A stretch of 64,000 nt of DNA from Rhodobacteraceae bacterium M382 (GTDB taxonomy: Bacteria; Pseudomonadota; Alphaproteobacteria; Rhodobacterales; Rhodobacteraceae), in contig CP081098.1 in the NCBI GenBank assembly GCA_025141015.1, positions 3,292,501 through 3,356,500 on the forward strand, in the 5' to 3' direction. Both the position numbers and the translations under genes were made by a program. The notes beneath the pieces were generated by a model. The model had not been told where the DNA came from. It was given only the letters and a program-made list of their open reading frames with translations, and searched no databases. Positions 35,385 through 44,234 of the stretch are shown here, in pieces. Position 1 is the stretch's first letter. Every line of letters starts with the position of its first letter.

Positions 35385-36143
35385 ATGTTGAACACGATCC
35401 TGCACGGCACCCCGACCGACCGCCCCGCCCTGTTGATTGCCCATGGCCTCTATGGCTCGGCACGCAATTGGGGGGTGATTGCCAAACGCCTGTCAGACGA
35501 ACGCCAGGTGGTGGCCGTCGACATGCGCAATCACGGCAACAGCAACTGGGCCGACACCCATACATATCCCGATCTGGCCACAGATCTGGCCCAGGTGATC
35601 GACGCACAAGGCGCACCAATGGATATCATTGGTCATTCCATGGGCGGCAAGGCTGCAATGATGTTGGCCCTGAACCACCCTGATCGCGTGAACAAGCTGG
35701 TGGTGGCGGATATTGCGCCCGTCACCTATGGGCACAGTCAGATCCAATTCATCCAAGCCATGCGTGCGGTCGATCTGGAGACACTCGAGCGCAGATCCGA
35801 CGCAGAACAGCAATTGGCCGCATCCGGTGTCGACCCTGCATTGCAAAGCTTTTTCACGCAATCACTGGACATCCCGAACAAACGCTGGCGGCTGAATCTG
35901 GATGTTCTGGCCGATCAGATGCCAAATATCATGTCCTTCCCGGACAGCGATGCGGTCTGGCCCGGGTCGGCCCTGTTTTTGTCAGGTGCAGAATCGGATT
36001 ACGTGCGCCCAGAGCATCGCGCGGTCATCCGGTCACGGTTCCCAAACGCCCGCTTTGCCAAGATTCCCGGTGCCGGGCATTGGCTGCACGCAGAAAAACC
36101 CCGTGAATTCGAAGCCGCCGCCCGGACCTTTCTGAACGCCTGA
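35385..36143 (+). CDS. Alpha/beta-fold hydrolase (YbfF-like esterase)
   Basis: This 252-residue protein has the alpha/beta-hydrolase layout: LLIAHGLYGSARNW (oxyanion region), DMRNHGNSNW, the nucleophile elbow GHSMGGKAAM (Ser at about 87), the acid near ALFLSGAESDYV and the catalytic His in PGAGHWLHAEKP. It resembles the small-acyl esterases of the YbfF type. The ATG at 35385 starts the domain; the ribosome site is weak. The gene ends in AACGCCTGA, which is half of an inverted repeat shared with the convergent gene. Confidence 0.85.
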   Translation: MLNTILHGTPTDRPALLIAHGLYGSARNWGVIAKRLSDERQVVAVDMRNHGNSNWADTHTYPDLATDLAQVIDAQGAPMDIIGHSMGGKAAMMLALNHPDRVNKLVVADIAPVTYGHSQIQFIQAMRAVDLETLERRSDAEQQLAASGVDPALQSFFTQSLDIPNKRWRLNLDVLADQMPNIMSFPDSDAVWPGSALFLSGAESDYVRPEHRAVIRSRFPNARFAKIPGAGHWLHAEKPREFEAAARTFLNA

Positions 36144-36161
36144 GCAATCGCGTCAGGCGTT
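36135..36161. terminator. Inverted repeat formed by the ends of two convergent genes
   Basis: AACGCCTGA (36135-36143) and TCAGGCGTT (36153-36161) are exact complements with a nine-base loop. Each arm is the last Asn-Ala-stop of one of the two convergent genes, so the hairpin probably terminates both. Confidence 0.7.
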
Positions 36162-36335
36162 ATACAGCTGACGGGCCACCCACCAGGACACCGGCGCTGC
36201 AATCACCGCCCCGATCACGGCGGCGGCCAAAATCGCCGTGACCGATACGTAACCCGCCGCCAATACGGCAATCACGCCGGTCCCGGCCAATGCGGATGAA
36301 ATCAGGGTATAAAGCAGGGAAGCAAGCCGTAGCAT
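36153..36335 (-). CDS. Small two-helix membrane protein
   Basis: This 60-residue hydrophobic protein has two predicted membrane helices (about 5-30 and 33-52: GVIAVLAAGYVSVTAILAAAVIGAV) and ends SWWVARQLYNA. Similar 60-residue proteins occur in roseobacters, sometimes with the misleading name CTP synthetase. The function is unknown. GAAAGAGGATCTGAA lies upstream of the ATG. It shares its terminator with the convergent hydrolase gene. Confidence 0.7.
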   Translation of the reverse strand: MLRLASLLYTLISSALAGTGVIAVLAAGYVSVTAILAAAVIGAVIAAPVSWWVARQLYNA

Positions 36336-36430
36336 TTCAGATCCTCTTTCTGTCTGTTGTCAAACACATACAGGAGTCAGAATGCCACTCTTTGATCCGG
36401 ATCAGAAACCGCCGGTTTGACGCCTCCCGA

Positions 36431-37303
36431 TCAGGAAAATTTCCGAAACAGCCGGGTCATGTCAAATAATTCGTCCAAACGGTCATAGCGATCTTTGGTT
36501 TCAGGCCAGCTTTCTTCCTGGGTCCCTGCAATCAATGCCTCGAGCAGCATCATCGTGGCGATATTCGAATCCCAGGCAGATGGGATTTCGACCCAACAGT
36601 TAAAGGTGAACTTGGCAACCGACGCCACCGGGCTAGCCCATTGATCGGTGATCAGGATGATCGTCACCCCGCGTTCAGAAGCCAGTTCGGCCAGTCGCAA
36701 CAGGTTGGTTTCATACCGGCGCACATCGAACAACAGCAACGTGTCGCCTTCGACCATGTCCAACAGATAATGCGGCCAGGTTCCTGACGAAGACGTCATA
36801 TGGGTCACCCGTTGGCGGATCGCCTGGAAATGGGTAAAGGCATAGGTGGCCAACGACCCCGATATCCGGCCGCCGACAACATACAGCTGACTGTTCGGAT
36901 TGGCCAATTGTCGGGTCGCCGCGTCGAATTGATTCGGGTCTATGTTGGAAAACGTCTGTCCCAGGTTTTGAGTTACCGCCTGAGAAAATCTATTCAAAAG
37001 ATGCGATTCCGGCGCTTCGGTCATCCAGTTCTCGCGCCGCTGGGTGGGGCCGGAAACCTTGGCCTGAAGCTCTTTGAGCAAGGCTTTATGAAATTGCGGA
37101 TATCCCTTGAAGCCCAGTTTCTGCACCATCCGGGCCACTGTTGGTGTCGACACATCGGCATTTGCAGCCACCACCGTGATCGAGGCCAACCCGGCAGACG
37201 GATAGTTTTCCAGTAATGAATTCGCGAACTTACGTTCTGATTGGGTCAGATTGTTATAGTGCTCGCGGATCAGGTCCCGCACGGTCGCAGTTGGATTGGT
37301 CAA
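36431..37303 (-). CDS. MurR/RpiR-family regulator (TTG start)
   Basis: This 290-residue regulator has an N-terminal HTH_6 domain (about 1-75: LTQSERKFANSLLENYP ... ANADVSTPTVARMVQKLGFKGYPQF) and a SIS domain (about 120-255) that in this family binds phosphosugars or other small effectors. No ATG fits; a TTG at 37303 follows AAAAGG at eight bases and gives a complete N-terminus. It is divergent from the hydrolase-TRAP-ligase operon at 37459 and is the likely local regulator of that operon. Confidence 0.88.
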   Translation of the reverse strand: MTNPTATVRDLIREHYNNLTQSERKFANSLLENYPSAGLASITVVAANADVSTPTVARMVQKLGFKGYPQFHKALLKELQAKVSGPTQRRENWMTEAPESHLLNRFSQAVTQNLGQTFSNIDPNQFDAATRQLANPNSQLYVVGGRISGSLATYAFTHFQAIRQRVTHMTSSSGTWPHYLLDMVEGDTLLLFDVRRYETNLLRLAELASERGVTIILITDQWASPVASVAKFTFNCWVEIPSAWDSNIATMMLLEALIAGTQEESWPETKDRYDRLDELFDMTRLFRKFS

Positions 37304-37458
37304 AACGCTTACCTTTTCAGCATTGGCCCATCTTAGGTCCCCCCGTGACGCAACGAAACCCGGAACTCAGATTCAGACCACCTCTGAAAAGATATTGACA
37401 CAAAATGATTACTATGGAAACTTTTTTACAGAACTCGCCACGAGGAGCGCAGATCCGA

Positions 37459-38256
37459 ATGCAACACCAAGCGTCAGACCCAAGTTCACCGCCTGGATCC
37501 CAGGTCGTGGAACTGGTCAACCCGCAGGGGCGGGGACCGGCGCTGATTCTGTGCGAACACGCCTGCAAGGATATTCCCGACCGCTATGACCGATTGGGGC
37601 TGCGCGACAGCGATCGCGACAGTCATGCCGCCTGGGATCCCGGCGCGCGGGCAATTGCATTGACCCTGTCGCAGGCGCTGGAGTCACCAATGGTTGCCAG
37701 CCGGGTGTCAAGGCTGGTCTATGATTGCAATCGCCCACCTGACGCCCCAGATGCGATGCCTGCGCGCTCTGAACTGATCGACGTTCCCGGCAATGCGGAC
37801 CTCACGGCTGCCCAACGGGCCGAACGCACTGCGCAGATCTATGACCCGTTCTGCACGACCGTTTCGGAGGTGATTGCCCGGCGTCAGGCTGACGCCCGGC
37901 CTACGGTGCTGATCACCATCCACAGTTTCACGCCGGTCTATTTTGGCAAACCCCGCGCGGTTGAAATCGGCATTTTGCATGATGACGACCGCCGCATGGC
38001 CGACCTGATGTTGGCCGAGGCCCCGCGCCTGCCCCATCGCCAGGTCGTTCGCAACGCCCCCTATGGCCCCCAAGACGGTGTGACCCACTCGCTCAAGCTG
38101 CACGGGCTGGGCAACGGGCTGGCAAATGTCATGATCGAAGTGCGCAATGATCTTGTCACCACGACAGAAGAGGAAAACGCAATGGCCCGGGACCTATTGG
38201 CGCTGATCAACCCGGCGCTGGACGCGCTGTTGGCTGGAGGCGGCGACAATGCCTAG
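37459..38256 (+). CDS. N-formylglutamate amidohydrolase-family protein
   Basis: This 265-residue protein of the HutG/FGase family (zinc-dependent hydrolase of N-acyl-glutamates) shows ALILCEHACKDIPDRYDRLG with the metal-binding Glu/His, SRLVYDCNRPPDAPDAMPARSE, and VLITIHSFTPVYFGKPRAVE. It is not in a hut operon. It begins a run with TRAP, ligase and dehydrogenase genes and overlaps dctQ by 8 bases. There it could cleave a gamma-glutamyl amide back to glutamate (inference). The ATG at 37459 follows AGGAG at about 12 bases; in-frame ATGs at 37405 and 37414 are alternatives. Confidence 0.82.
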   Translation: MQHQASDPSSPPGSQVVELVNPQGRGPALILCEHACKDIPDRYDRLGLRDSDRDSHAAWDPGARAIALTLSQALESPMVASRVSRLVYDCNRPPDAPDAMPARSELIDVPGNADLTAAQRAERTAQIYDPFCTTVSEVIARRQADARPTVLITIHSFTPVYFGKPRAVEIGILHDDDRRMADLMLAEAPRLPHRQVVRNAPYGPQDGVTHSLKLHGLGNGLANVMIEVRNDLVTTTEEENAMARDLLALINPALDALLAGGGDNA

Positions 38257-38845
38257 GTTCATCCTGCGCTACATTCGCGCCATCGAGGCACTGAACAAGT
38301 TCATCGGGCGCATTGCCATGTATCTGATCTTTGTTCTGGTCGGCGTGCTGCTGTGGTCGTCGATTTCCAAAACCTTCTTTGTGCCGTCCATGTGGACGCT
38401 GGAGACCGCACAATTCGTGATGGTCGCCTATTACGTTTTGGGTGGCCCCTATTCGATCCAGATGGGATCGAACGTGCGCATGGATCTGTTCTATGGCGGT
38501 TGGTCCCTGAAGACCAAGGCATGGATGGATGCGTTTACCGTGTTCTTCCTGATGTTTTACCTTGGCGTGCTGCTGTATGGCGCGGTCAGCTCGACCGCCT
38601 ATTCTCTGGGCTATTTCGGCATGGAACCCTTTGATTTCTTTTGGGACCTTCTGAAGACACTGCTAACCGAGGGCCCCGGCGCGACAGGCGAAAAACTGGG
38701 CTATCTCGAACGCAGCTCGACCGCCTGGCGTCCGCATTTGTGGCCGATCAAAACCATTCTGTGCACCGGGGTCCTGCTGATGCTGCTGCAATGTCTTGCC
38801 GAACTGTTCCGGGATATCGGGCGCATTCGTGGAGTTGAGCTCTGA
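38249..38845 (+). CDS. dctQ: TRAP transporter small permease (DctQ)
   Basis: This 198-residue inner-membrane protein has four hydrophobic helices (for example MYLIFVLVGVLLWSSISKTF and FTVFFLMFYLGVLLYG) and the DctQ-like conserved MQMGSNVRMDLF-type stretch between helices 2 and 3 (here IQMGSNVRMDLFYGG). It is longer than a minimal DctQ (about 160), as is usual for TakP-type systems. Together with DctM and DctP it forms a sodium-driven importer. It overlaps the hydrolase gene by 8 bases and dctM by one (TGATG). Confidence 0.9.
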   Translation: MPRFILRYIRAIEALNKFIGRIAMYLIFVLVGVLLWSSISKTFFVPSMWTLETAQFVMVAYYVLGGPYSIQMGSNVRMDLFYGGWSLKTKAWMDAFTVFFLMFYLGVLLYGAVSSTAYSLGYFGMEPFDFFWDLLKTLLTEGPGATGEKLGYLERSSTAWRPHLWPIKTILCTGVLLMLLQCLAELFRDIGRIRGVEL

Positions 38846-40167
38846 TGTCATATGAAATGATCGCTATCGTCATGTTTGCGGGCATGATGCTGATGCTGAT
38901 GACCGGGCAGCGGGTGTTCGGCGCCATCGGTTTCGTGGGCGCGCTGGCCGGGCTGATGTTGTGGGGCACCGGCGGGTCCGAGATCCCGTTTTCCGCAGCG
39001 ATGAAGCTGATGAAATGGTATCCGCTGCTGACCCTGCCGATGTTCATTTTCATGGGCTATGTCCTGTCGGAATCCAAGATTGCCGATGATCTGTACAAGA
39101 TGTTCCACGTCTGGATGGGCCCCGTTCAGGGTGGGTTGGCCATTGGGACAATCGGGCTGATGGTTCTGATTTCCGCGATGAATGGCCTGTCCGTGGCCGG
39201 CATGGCCATCGGAGCCACCATCGCCCTGCCCGAGCTGCTGCGCCGCGGGTACGACAAGATCATGGTCACCGGCGTAATCCAGGCCGGATCCAGCCTAGGC
39301 ATTCTGGTGCCGCCCTCGGTGGTGTTGGTGCTATACGCGATGATCGCCCGTCAACCGGTCGGCCAGTTGTGGCTGGCCGGCGTGGTGCCGGGCCTGATGA
39401 TGGCGGCGATGTTCATTCTCTACATCTATGTGCGGTGTCGCATCCAACCGCATCTTGGTCCGGTGCTGCCCGAAGAGGAACGCAATGTCCCGATGTCGGA
39501 AAAGCTGCGCCTGCTGCGCGCCGGGCTGCTGCCGCTGGTGATTTTTGCCACCATGATGGTGCCCTTTGTCAACGGTTGGACCTCGCTGGTGGAAAGCTCG
39601 GCGATTGGTGCCATGACCGCCTTCGTCGCGGCGATCCTCAAGGGACGGATGACACGGGAGGTGTTCGAAACCTCGGTCCGGTCCACCCTGGCGATTTCCT
39701 GCATGTTCATGTGGATCATCCTGGCCGCCCTGGGCTTTGGCGCGATCTTTGACGGATTGGGTGCGGTCAAGGCGATCGAAGACCTGTTCACCACCCAATT
39801 GGGCCTGTCGCCCTGGATGATCCTGATCCTGATGCAGCTGAGCTTCATCCTGATGGGCACCTTTCTGGACGACACGGCAATGTTGGTGATCGTGGCACCG
39901 CTTTATGTTCCGCTGGTTGGCGCGCTGGGGTTCGACCTGATCTGGTACGGGGTGCTTTACACGATCACCACCCAGATCGCTTATATGACACCGCCCTTTG
40001 GCTATAACCTGTTTCTGATGCGCGCAATGGCGCCCCCCGAAATCGGACTGCGCGACATCTATTGGTCCATCATCCCCTTTGCATTGGTGATGGTGCTGGC
40101 CCTTAGCCTGGTGATGATCTTCCCCGAGATCGCCCTGTGGCTGCCCGACTATGTCTACGGAAAATAA
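38845..40167 (+). CDS. dctM: TRAP transporter large permease (DctM)
   Basis: This 440-residue polytopic inner-membrane protein of the DctM family carries the transport channel. Typical blocks: LPMFIFMGYVLSESKIADDLY, SAMNGLSVAGMAIGATIALPELLRRGYDK, GSSLGILVPPSVVLVLYAM, and FLDDTAMLVIVAPLYVPL. About 12 hydrophobic segments are visible. It is coupled to dctQ by TGATG overlap and followed by dctP after 53 bases. Confidence 0.95.
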   Translation: MSYEMIAIVMFAGMMLMLMTGQRVFGAIGFVGALAGLMLWGTGGSEIPFSAAMKLMKWYPLLTLPMFIFMGYVLSESKIADDLYKMFHVWMGPVQGGLAIGTIGLMVLISAMNGLSVAGMAIGATIALPELLRRGYDKIMVTGVIQAGSSLGILVPPSVVLVLYAMIARQPVGQLWLAGVVPGLMMAAMFILYIYVRCRIQPHLGPVLPEEERNVPMSEKLRLLRAGLLPLVIFATMMVPFVNGWTSLVESSAIGAMTAFVAAILKGRMTREVFETSVRSTLAISCMFMWIILAALGFGAIFDGLGAVKAIEDLFTTQLGLSPWMILILMQLSFILMGTFLDDTAMLVIVAPLYVPLVGALGFDLIWYGVLYTITTQIAYMTPPFGYNLFLMRAMAPPEIGLRDIYWSIIPFALVMVLALSLVMIFPEIALWLPDYVYGK

Positions 40168-40220
40168 CGACAACCAGAAGCCCTGACGCAAGGGGCCGGA
40201 TTTCAACAAGGAGAGAAAAG

Positions 40221-41255
40221 ATGACATCAAGACGCAAGTTCCTGCAAACCGCCGGTGTCGGTGCCATGGCCGCACCTTTGGCAACCCCTGCGCTGGCTCA
40301 ATCCACCATCAAATGGCGGATGCAAACCTATGCCGGCGCGGCGCTGGCCGAACATGTGGTGAAACCCGCCATAGACATGTTCAACACCATCGCGGGCGAT
40401 CGTATGCAGATCGAACTGTTCTATGCCGATCAGCTGGTCCCCACGGGTGAATTGTTCCGGGCCATGCAACGCGGCACCATCGATGCGGTGCAGTCGGACG
40501 ACGATTCGATGGCATCCCCCACCGAAGTCACAGTATTTGGTGGCTATTTCCCCTTTGGATCGCGCTATTCTCTGGATGTGCCGGTTCTGTTCAACCAATA
40601 CGGACTGAACGAAATCTGGGACGAAGAATACTCCAAGGTCGGTGTCAAACACATCAGCGCCGGGGCCTGGGATCCTTGCCATTTTGCGACCAAGGAACCG
40701 ATCCACTCGCTGGCCGACCTCAAGGGCAAGCGGGTCTTTACCTTCCCCACTGCCGGACGCTTCCTGTCGCAATTCGGCGTGGTTCCGGTGACTCTGCCTT
40801 GGGAAGACATCGAAGTCGCCATGCAGACAGGTGAATTGGACGGGGTCGCCTGGTCGGGTATCACCGAAGACTATACTGTTGGCTGGGCCGATGTGACCGA
40901 TTACTTCCTGACCAACAACATTTCGGGTGCCTGGGCCGGGTCCTTCTTTGCCAACCAGGGACGTTGGAATGAACTGCCCGAAGATCTGCAAACCCTGTTC
41001 CGCGTGTGCTGTGACCAATCGCACTATTATCGCCAGTGGTGGTATTGGGGTGGCGAAGCCTCGCTGCGCGTGGATGGCACCAAGATGAAGCTGACCACAA
41101 TACCTGATGCCGAATGGGCCCAGGTCGAAGAGGCCGCGGTCAAATTCTGGGATGAAATCGCCGCCGAAAGCCCCACCAAGGCCAAGGTTGTCGAAATCTT
41201 CAAGAAGTACAACGCCGACATGCAGAAGGCCGGCCGGCCGTATCGCTACGGCTGA
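40221..41255 (+). CDS. dctP: TRAP solute-binding protein (DctP), Tat-exported
   Basis: This 344-residue periplasmic binding protein begins MTSRRKFLQTAGVGAMAAPL, a twin-arginine signal (SRRKFLQ) cleaved near ALAQ. The mature protein has the DctP features GELFRAMQRGTIDAVQSD and DLKGKRVFTFPTAGRFLSQFG with the substrate-stacking Arg region, and AMQTGELDGVAWSG. It looks TakP-like (2-oxoacid group), but the ligand cannot be told by eye. AAGGAGA precedes the ATG at 40221. Twin palindromes at 41288 follow it and may stabilise the dctP message. Confidence 0.92.
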   Translation: MTSRRKFLQTAGVGAMAAPLATPALAQSTIKWRMQTYAGAALAEHVVKPAIDMFNTIAGDRMQIELFYADQLVPTGELFRAMQRGTIDAVQSDDDSMASPTEVTVFGGYFPFGSRYSLDVPVLFNQYGLNEIWDEEYSKVGVKHISAGAWDPCHFATKEPIHSLADLKGKRVFTFPTAGRFLSQFGVVPVTLPWEDIEVAMQTGELDGVAWSGITEDYTVGWADVTDYFLTNNISGAWAGSFFANQGRWNELPEDLQTLFRVCCDQSHYYRQWWYWGGEASLRVDGTKMKLTTIPDAEWAQVEEAAVKFWDEIAAESPTKAKVVEIFKKYNADMQKAGRPYRYG

Positions 41256-41287
41256 CAAAATCGGTTTGGCCCGGTGTCTTTCCGGGC

Positions 41288-41337
41288 CAAATTTCTTAAC
41301 TAAGAAATTTGCCAAGACTTTTAGTTAAAAGTCTTGG
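41288..41337. repeat. Two abutting perfect palindromes between dctP and the ligase gene
   Basis: CAAATTTCTTA-AC-TAAGAAATTTG (41288-41311) is followed with no gap by CCAAGACTTTTA-GT-TAAAAGTCTTGG (41312-41337). The centres TTAACTAA and TTAGTTAA are complements of each other, so the two elements are related inverted forms. They lie within an apparent operon and could set differential expression of dctP and the enzymes. Confidence 0.75.
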
Positions 41338-41360
41338 CCGCATCAAACAGAGGGATGCAC

Positions 41361-42713
41361 ATGATCACGTTCGAAGACCTGAAGGCGCGGGTGGCTGGTG
41401 GCAGCATTGACACGGTATTGGTGTGTTTTGTTGACATGCAGGGCCGTTTGATGGGGAAGCGGTTTCATGGGGGTCATTTTGTTGGGGGTGCGTGGGAGGA
41501 GACGCATTGCTGCAATTACCTTCTGGCGACGGATCTTGAGATGGGGACGCCGGAAGGCTATGCGAGCACCAGCTGGGAGCGGGGCTATGGCGATTATGTG
41601 ATGAAGCCGGATCTGAGCACCCTGCGCCTTGTGCCCTGGCTGGAGGGGACCGCGCTGGTGCTGTGTGATGTTCTGGATCACCACACCCACGCCGAGGTGC
41701 CCCACAGTCCGCGCGCGATGCTGAAGCGTCAGGTCGCCCGCGTGCGCGCCCTGGGGTTCGAGCCGATGATGGCGAGCGAGCTGGAGTTTTTTCTGTTCGA
41801 GAAGGGCTTTGACGAGATCCGCAAGGGCGGCTTTCGCGATCTGACGCCGATCTCGGGCTATAACGAAGATTACCACATCCTGCAGACCACCAAGGAAGAA
41901 CATGTGATGCGCCCGATCCGCAATCACCTGTGGGAGGCGGGTCTGCCGATCGAATGCACCAAGGGCGAAGCCGAGACCGGGCAGGAAGAGCTCAACATCA
42001 AATATGCGCCTGCCATGGACACGGCGGAGTATCATTCGATCGCCAAACACGCGATCAAGGAGATCGCCTGGCAGCAGGGCCACGCCGCAACCTTTCTGCC
42101 CAAATGGCATCATGACAAGGTCGGCAGTTCCAGCCATGTGCATCAATCCCTGTGGGCCGATGGCAAACCGGCGTTTCACGACCCGGATGACGCGCTGGGG
42201 ATGTCGGACCTGATGAAGTCCTATATGGCCGGGCTGCTCAAATATGCGCCTGATTACACCTATTTCATGGCCCCCTATATCAACAGCTACAAACGCTTCA
42301 TGAAGGGGACATTTGCCCCCACAAGGATCATCTGGTCGGTGGACAATCGCACCGCCGGGTATCGGTTGTGTGGTGAAGGGTCCAAGGCCATCCGCGTCGA
42401 ATGCCGGATCCCGGGATCGGACATGAACCCCTATCTGGCGATGGCGGGCATGCTGGCCGCCGGTCTGGCCGGGATCGAGGAAGGTCTGGAGCTGCAGCCG
42501 CCCACGGTGGGCGATGTCTATCAGGGCGACACCGGCCTGATCCCCGGCGATCTGGGCGCGGCGCGCACCGCGCTGCACGGCTCGGACATGCTGCGCGCGG
42601 CGATGGGCGACGATGTGGTCGACCACTACGCCCGTGCCGCCGAGGTGGAGATCGAAGAGTTTGCCCGCGTTGTGACCGATTGGGAGGTCGCGCGCGGGTT
42701 CGAACGGGCGTGA
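41361..42713 (+). CDS. Glutamine synthetase-like gamma-glutamyl ligase
   Basis: This 450-residue GS-fold ligase has an N-terminal beta-grasp domain (1-110) and catalytic domain with metal ligands in MASELEFFLF and GEAETGQEELNIKY, HVHQSLW (ammonia/nucleotide loop) and FAPTRIIWSVDNRTAGYR with KAIRVECRIPGSDMNPYLAMA. It lacks the adenylylation Tyr loop of GlnA (GSI) and is in the PuuA/IpuC/GMAS-like group, which links glutamate to amines. AGAGGG precedes the ATG at 41361. With the following aldehyde and alcohol dehydrogenases it suggests gamma-glutamylation of an amino-alcohol. Confidence 0.9.
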   Translation: MITFEDLKARVAGGSIDTVLVCFVDMQGRLMGKRFHGGHFVGGAWEETHCCNYLLATDLEMGTPEGYASTSWERGYGDYVMKPDLSTLRLVPWLEGTALVLCDVLDHHTHAEVPHSPRAMLKRQVARVRALGFEPMMASELEFFLFEKGFDEIRKGGFRDLTPISGYNEDYHILQTTKEEHVMRPIRNHLWEAGLPIECTKGEAETGQEELNIKYAPAMDTAEYHSIAKHAIKEIAWQQGHAATFLPKWHHDKVGSSSHVHQSLWADGKPAFHDPDDALGMSDLMKSYMAGLLKYAPDYTYFMAPYINSYKRFMKGTFAPTRIIWSVDNRTAGYRLCGEGSKAIRVECRIPGSDMNPYLAMAGMLAAGLAGIEEGLELQPPTVGDVYQGDTGLIPGDLGAARTALHGSDMLRAAMGDDVVDHYARAAEVEIEEFARVVTDWEVARGFERA

Positions 42714-42726
42714 GCTGGGGTCAAGG

Positions 42727-42774
42727 CTGGGGGCGCTGCCCCCAGACCCCCGAGGTATTTTTGACCAGAAAGAA
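42727..42774 (+). repeat. Dispersed hairpin repeat between ligase and aldehyde dehydrogenase genes
   Basis: CTGGGGGC-GCT-GCCCCCAG (42727-42745) is followed by CCCCC and the conserved tail GAGGTATTTTTGACCAGAAA (from 42752). It matches the copies at 34685 and 53136. It sits inside the operon. Confidence 0.75.
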
Positions 42775-42816
42775 GCAGGGGCGCGTGCCCCTGATCCGAG
42801 ATGTGGAGTTGAGGGC

Positions 42817-44199
42817 ATGGGCCAGACATTGACGTGTATTTCCCCGATTGACGGATCGGTGTTTGCCGAACGCACAGTGCTGTCGCGCGAGGCGGCTGTT
42901 GCGGTGGCGGCGCGGGCACGGGATGCGCAAGCCGCCTGGGCGGCGCGGCCGTTGGCCGAGCGGGTCGAATTGGTGATGGCCGGGGTCGCGGCGGTGGGCG
43001 CGATGAATGATGCCATCGTGCCCGAGCTGGCCCATATGATGGGGCGGCCCATTCGGTATGGTGGTGAATTTGGCGGTTTCAACGAGCGCGCCAGCCATAT
43101 GGCGTCGATTGCGGCGGAGGCGCTGGCTGATATCGCCGTGGGCGAGGACGCGACATTCAAACGGTATATCAAACGGATTCCCCATGGGGTGGTGCTGGTC
43201 GTCGCACCCTGGAACTATCCCTATATGACCGCCATCAACACCGTGGCCCCGGCGCTGATTGCCGGCAATACCGTGGTGTTGAAACACGCCACCCAGACCC
43301 TGTTGGTGGGCGAACGCATGGCCGCGGCGTTCCATGATGCGGGCGTGCCGCAGGACGTGTTCCAGAACGTGTTTCTGGATCATGACACCACATCCGAGCT
43401 GATCGCGCGCCGGGCGTTCGATTTTGTCAATTTCACCGGCTCGGTCGGCGGTGGCCAGGCGATGGAACGCGCCGCCGCCGGGACCTTCACCGGCGTCAGC
43501 ACCGAGCTGGGCGGCAAGGACCCGGGATACGTGATGGAGGATGCCGATCTGGACGCCGCCGTCGACACGCTGATCGATGGGGCGATGTTCAACGCCGGTC
43601 AGTGCTGTTGCGGGATCGAGCGGATTTACGTGCATGAGAGCCTTTATGACGCCTTTGTCGAGAAGGCCGTGGAGATCGTCAGCGGCTATACCCTGGGCAA
43701 TCCGCTGGACCCGGACACCACCCTGGGGCCGATGGCCAATGTCCGGTTCGCCGCCGAGGTGCGCGCCCAGATCGACGCCGCCGTGGCCGCCGGTGCAACC
43801 GCCCATATCGCGCCGATGGTGGCCGATGATGGTGCGGCCTATCTGACGCCGCAGATCCTGACCGGCGTGACCCATGACATGGCGGTGATGCGCGACGAGA
43901 GCTTTGGGCCCGTGGTGGGCATCATGAAGGTGTCCGGTGACCAGGAGGCCATCGCCCTGATGAACGACAGCGACTTTGGCCTGACCGCATCGCTGTGGAC
44001 GGCGGATGTGGACCGCGCCGCAGCGGTCGGCGATCGCATCGAGACCGGCACCGTGTTCCTGAACCGCGCCGATTACCTGGACCCCGGCCTGTGCTGGACC
44101 GGCTGCAAGAACACCGGGCGCGGCGGTGGGCTCTCCATCATCGGCTATCACAATCTGACCCGGCCCAAATCCTACCATCTCAAGAAAGTCACCGGCTGA
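42817..44199 (+). CDS. Aldehyde dehydrogenase
   Basis: This 460-residue NAD(P)-dependent aldehyde dehydrogenase oxidises an aldehyde to its acid. Visible elements: VVAPWNYPYMTAINTVAPAL with the catalytic Asn, the NAD-binding FTGSVGGGQAM, general-base Glu in TELGGKDPGYV and catalytic Cys264 in NAGQCCCGIERIY. The family usually has about 480-500 residues, so it is on the short side. The start at 42817 follows GGAGTTGAGG. It would act on the aldehyde made by the Fe-type dehydrogenase downstream. Confidence 0.92.
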   Translation: MGQTLTCISPIDGSVFAERTVLSREAAVAVAARARDAQAAWAARPLAERVELVMAGVAAVGAMNDAIVPELAHMMGRPIRYGGEFGGFNERASHMASIAAEALADIAVGEDATFKRYIKRIPHGVVLVVAPWNYPYMTAINTVAPALIAGNTVVLKHATQTLLVGERMAAAFHDAGVPQDVFQNVFLDHDTTSELIARRAFDFVNFTGSVGGGQAMERAAAGTFTGVSTELGGKDPGYVMEDADLDAAVDTLIDGAMFNAGQCCCGIERIYVHESLYDAFVEKAVEIVSGYTLGNPLDPDTTLGPMANVRFAAEVRAQIDAAVAAGATAHIAPMVADDGAAYLTPQILTGVTHDMAVMRDESFGPVVGIMKVSGDQEAIALMNDSDFGLTASLWTADVDRAAAVGDRIETGTVFLNRADYLDPGLCWTGCKNTGRGGGLSIIGYHNLTRPKSYHLKKVTG

Positions 44200-44234
44200 G
44201 AGCCGCCCTGACCCTGTCTGAAGGAAGAACGAAC

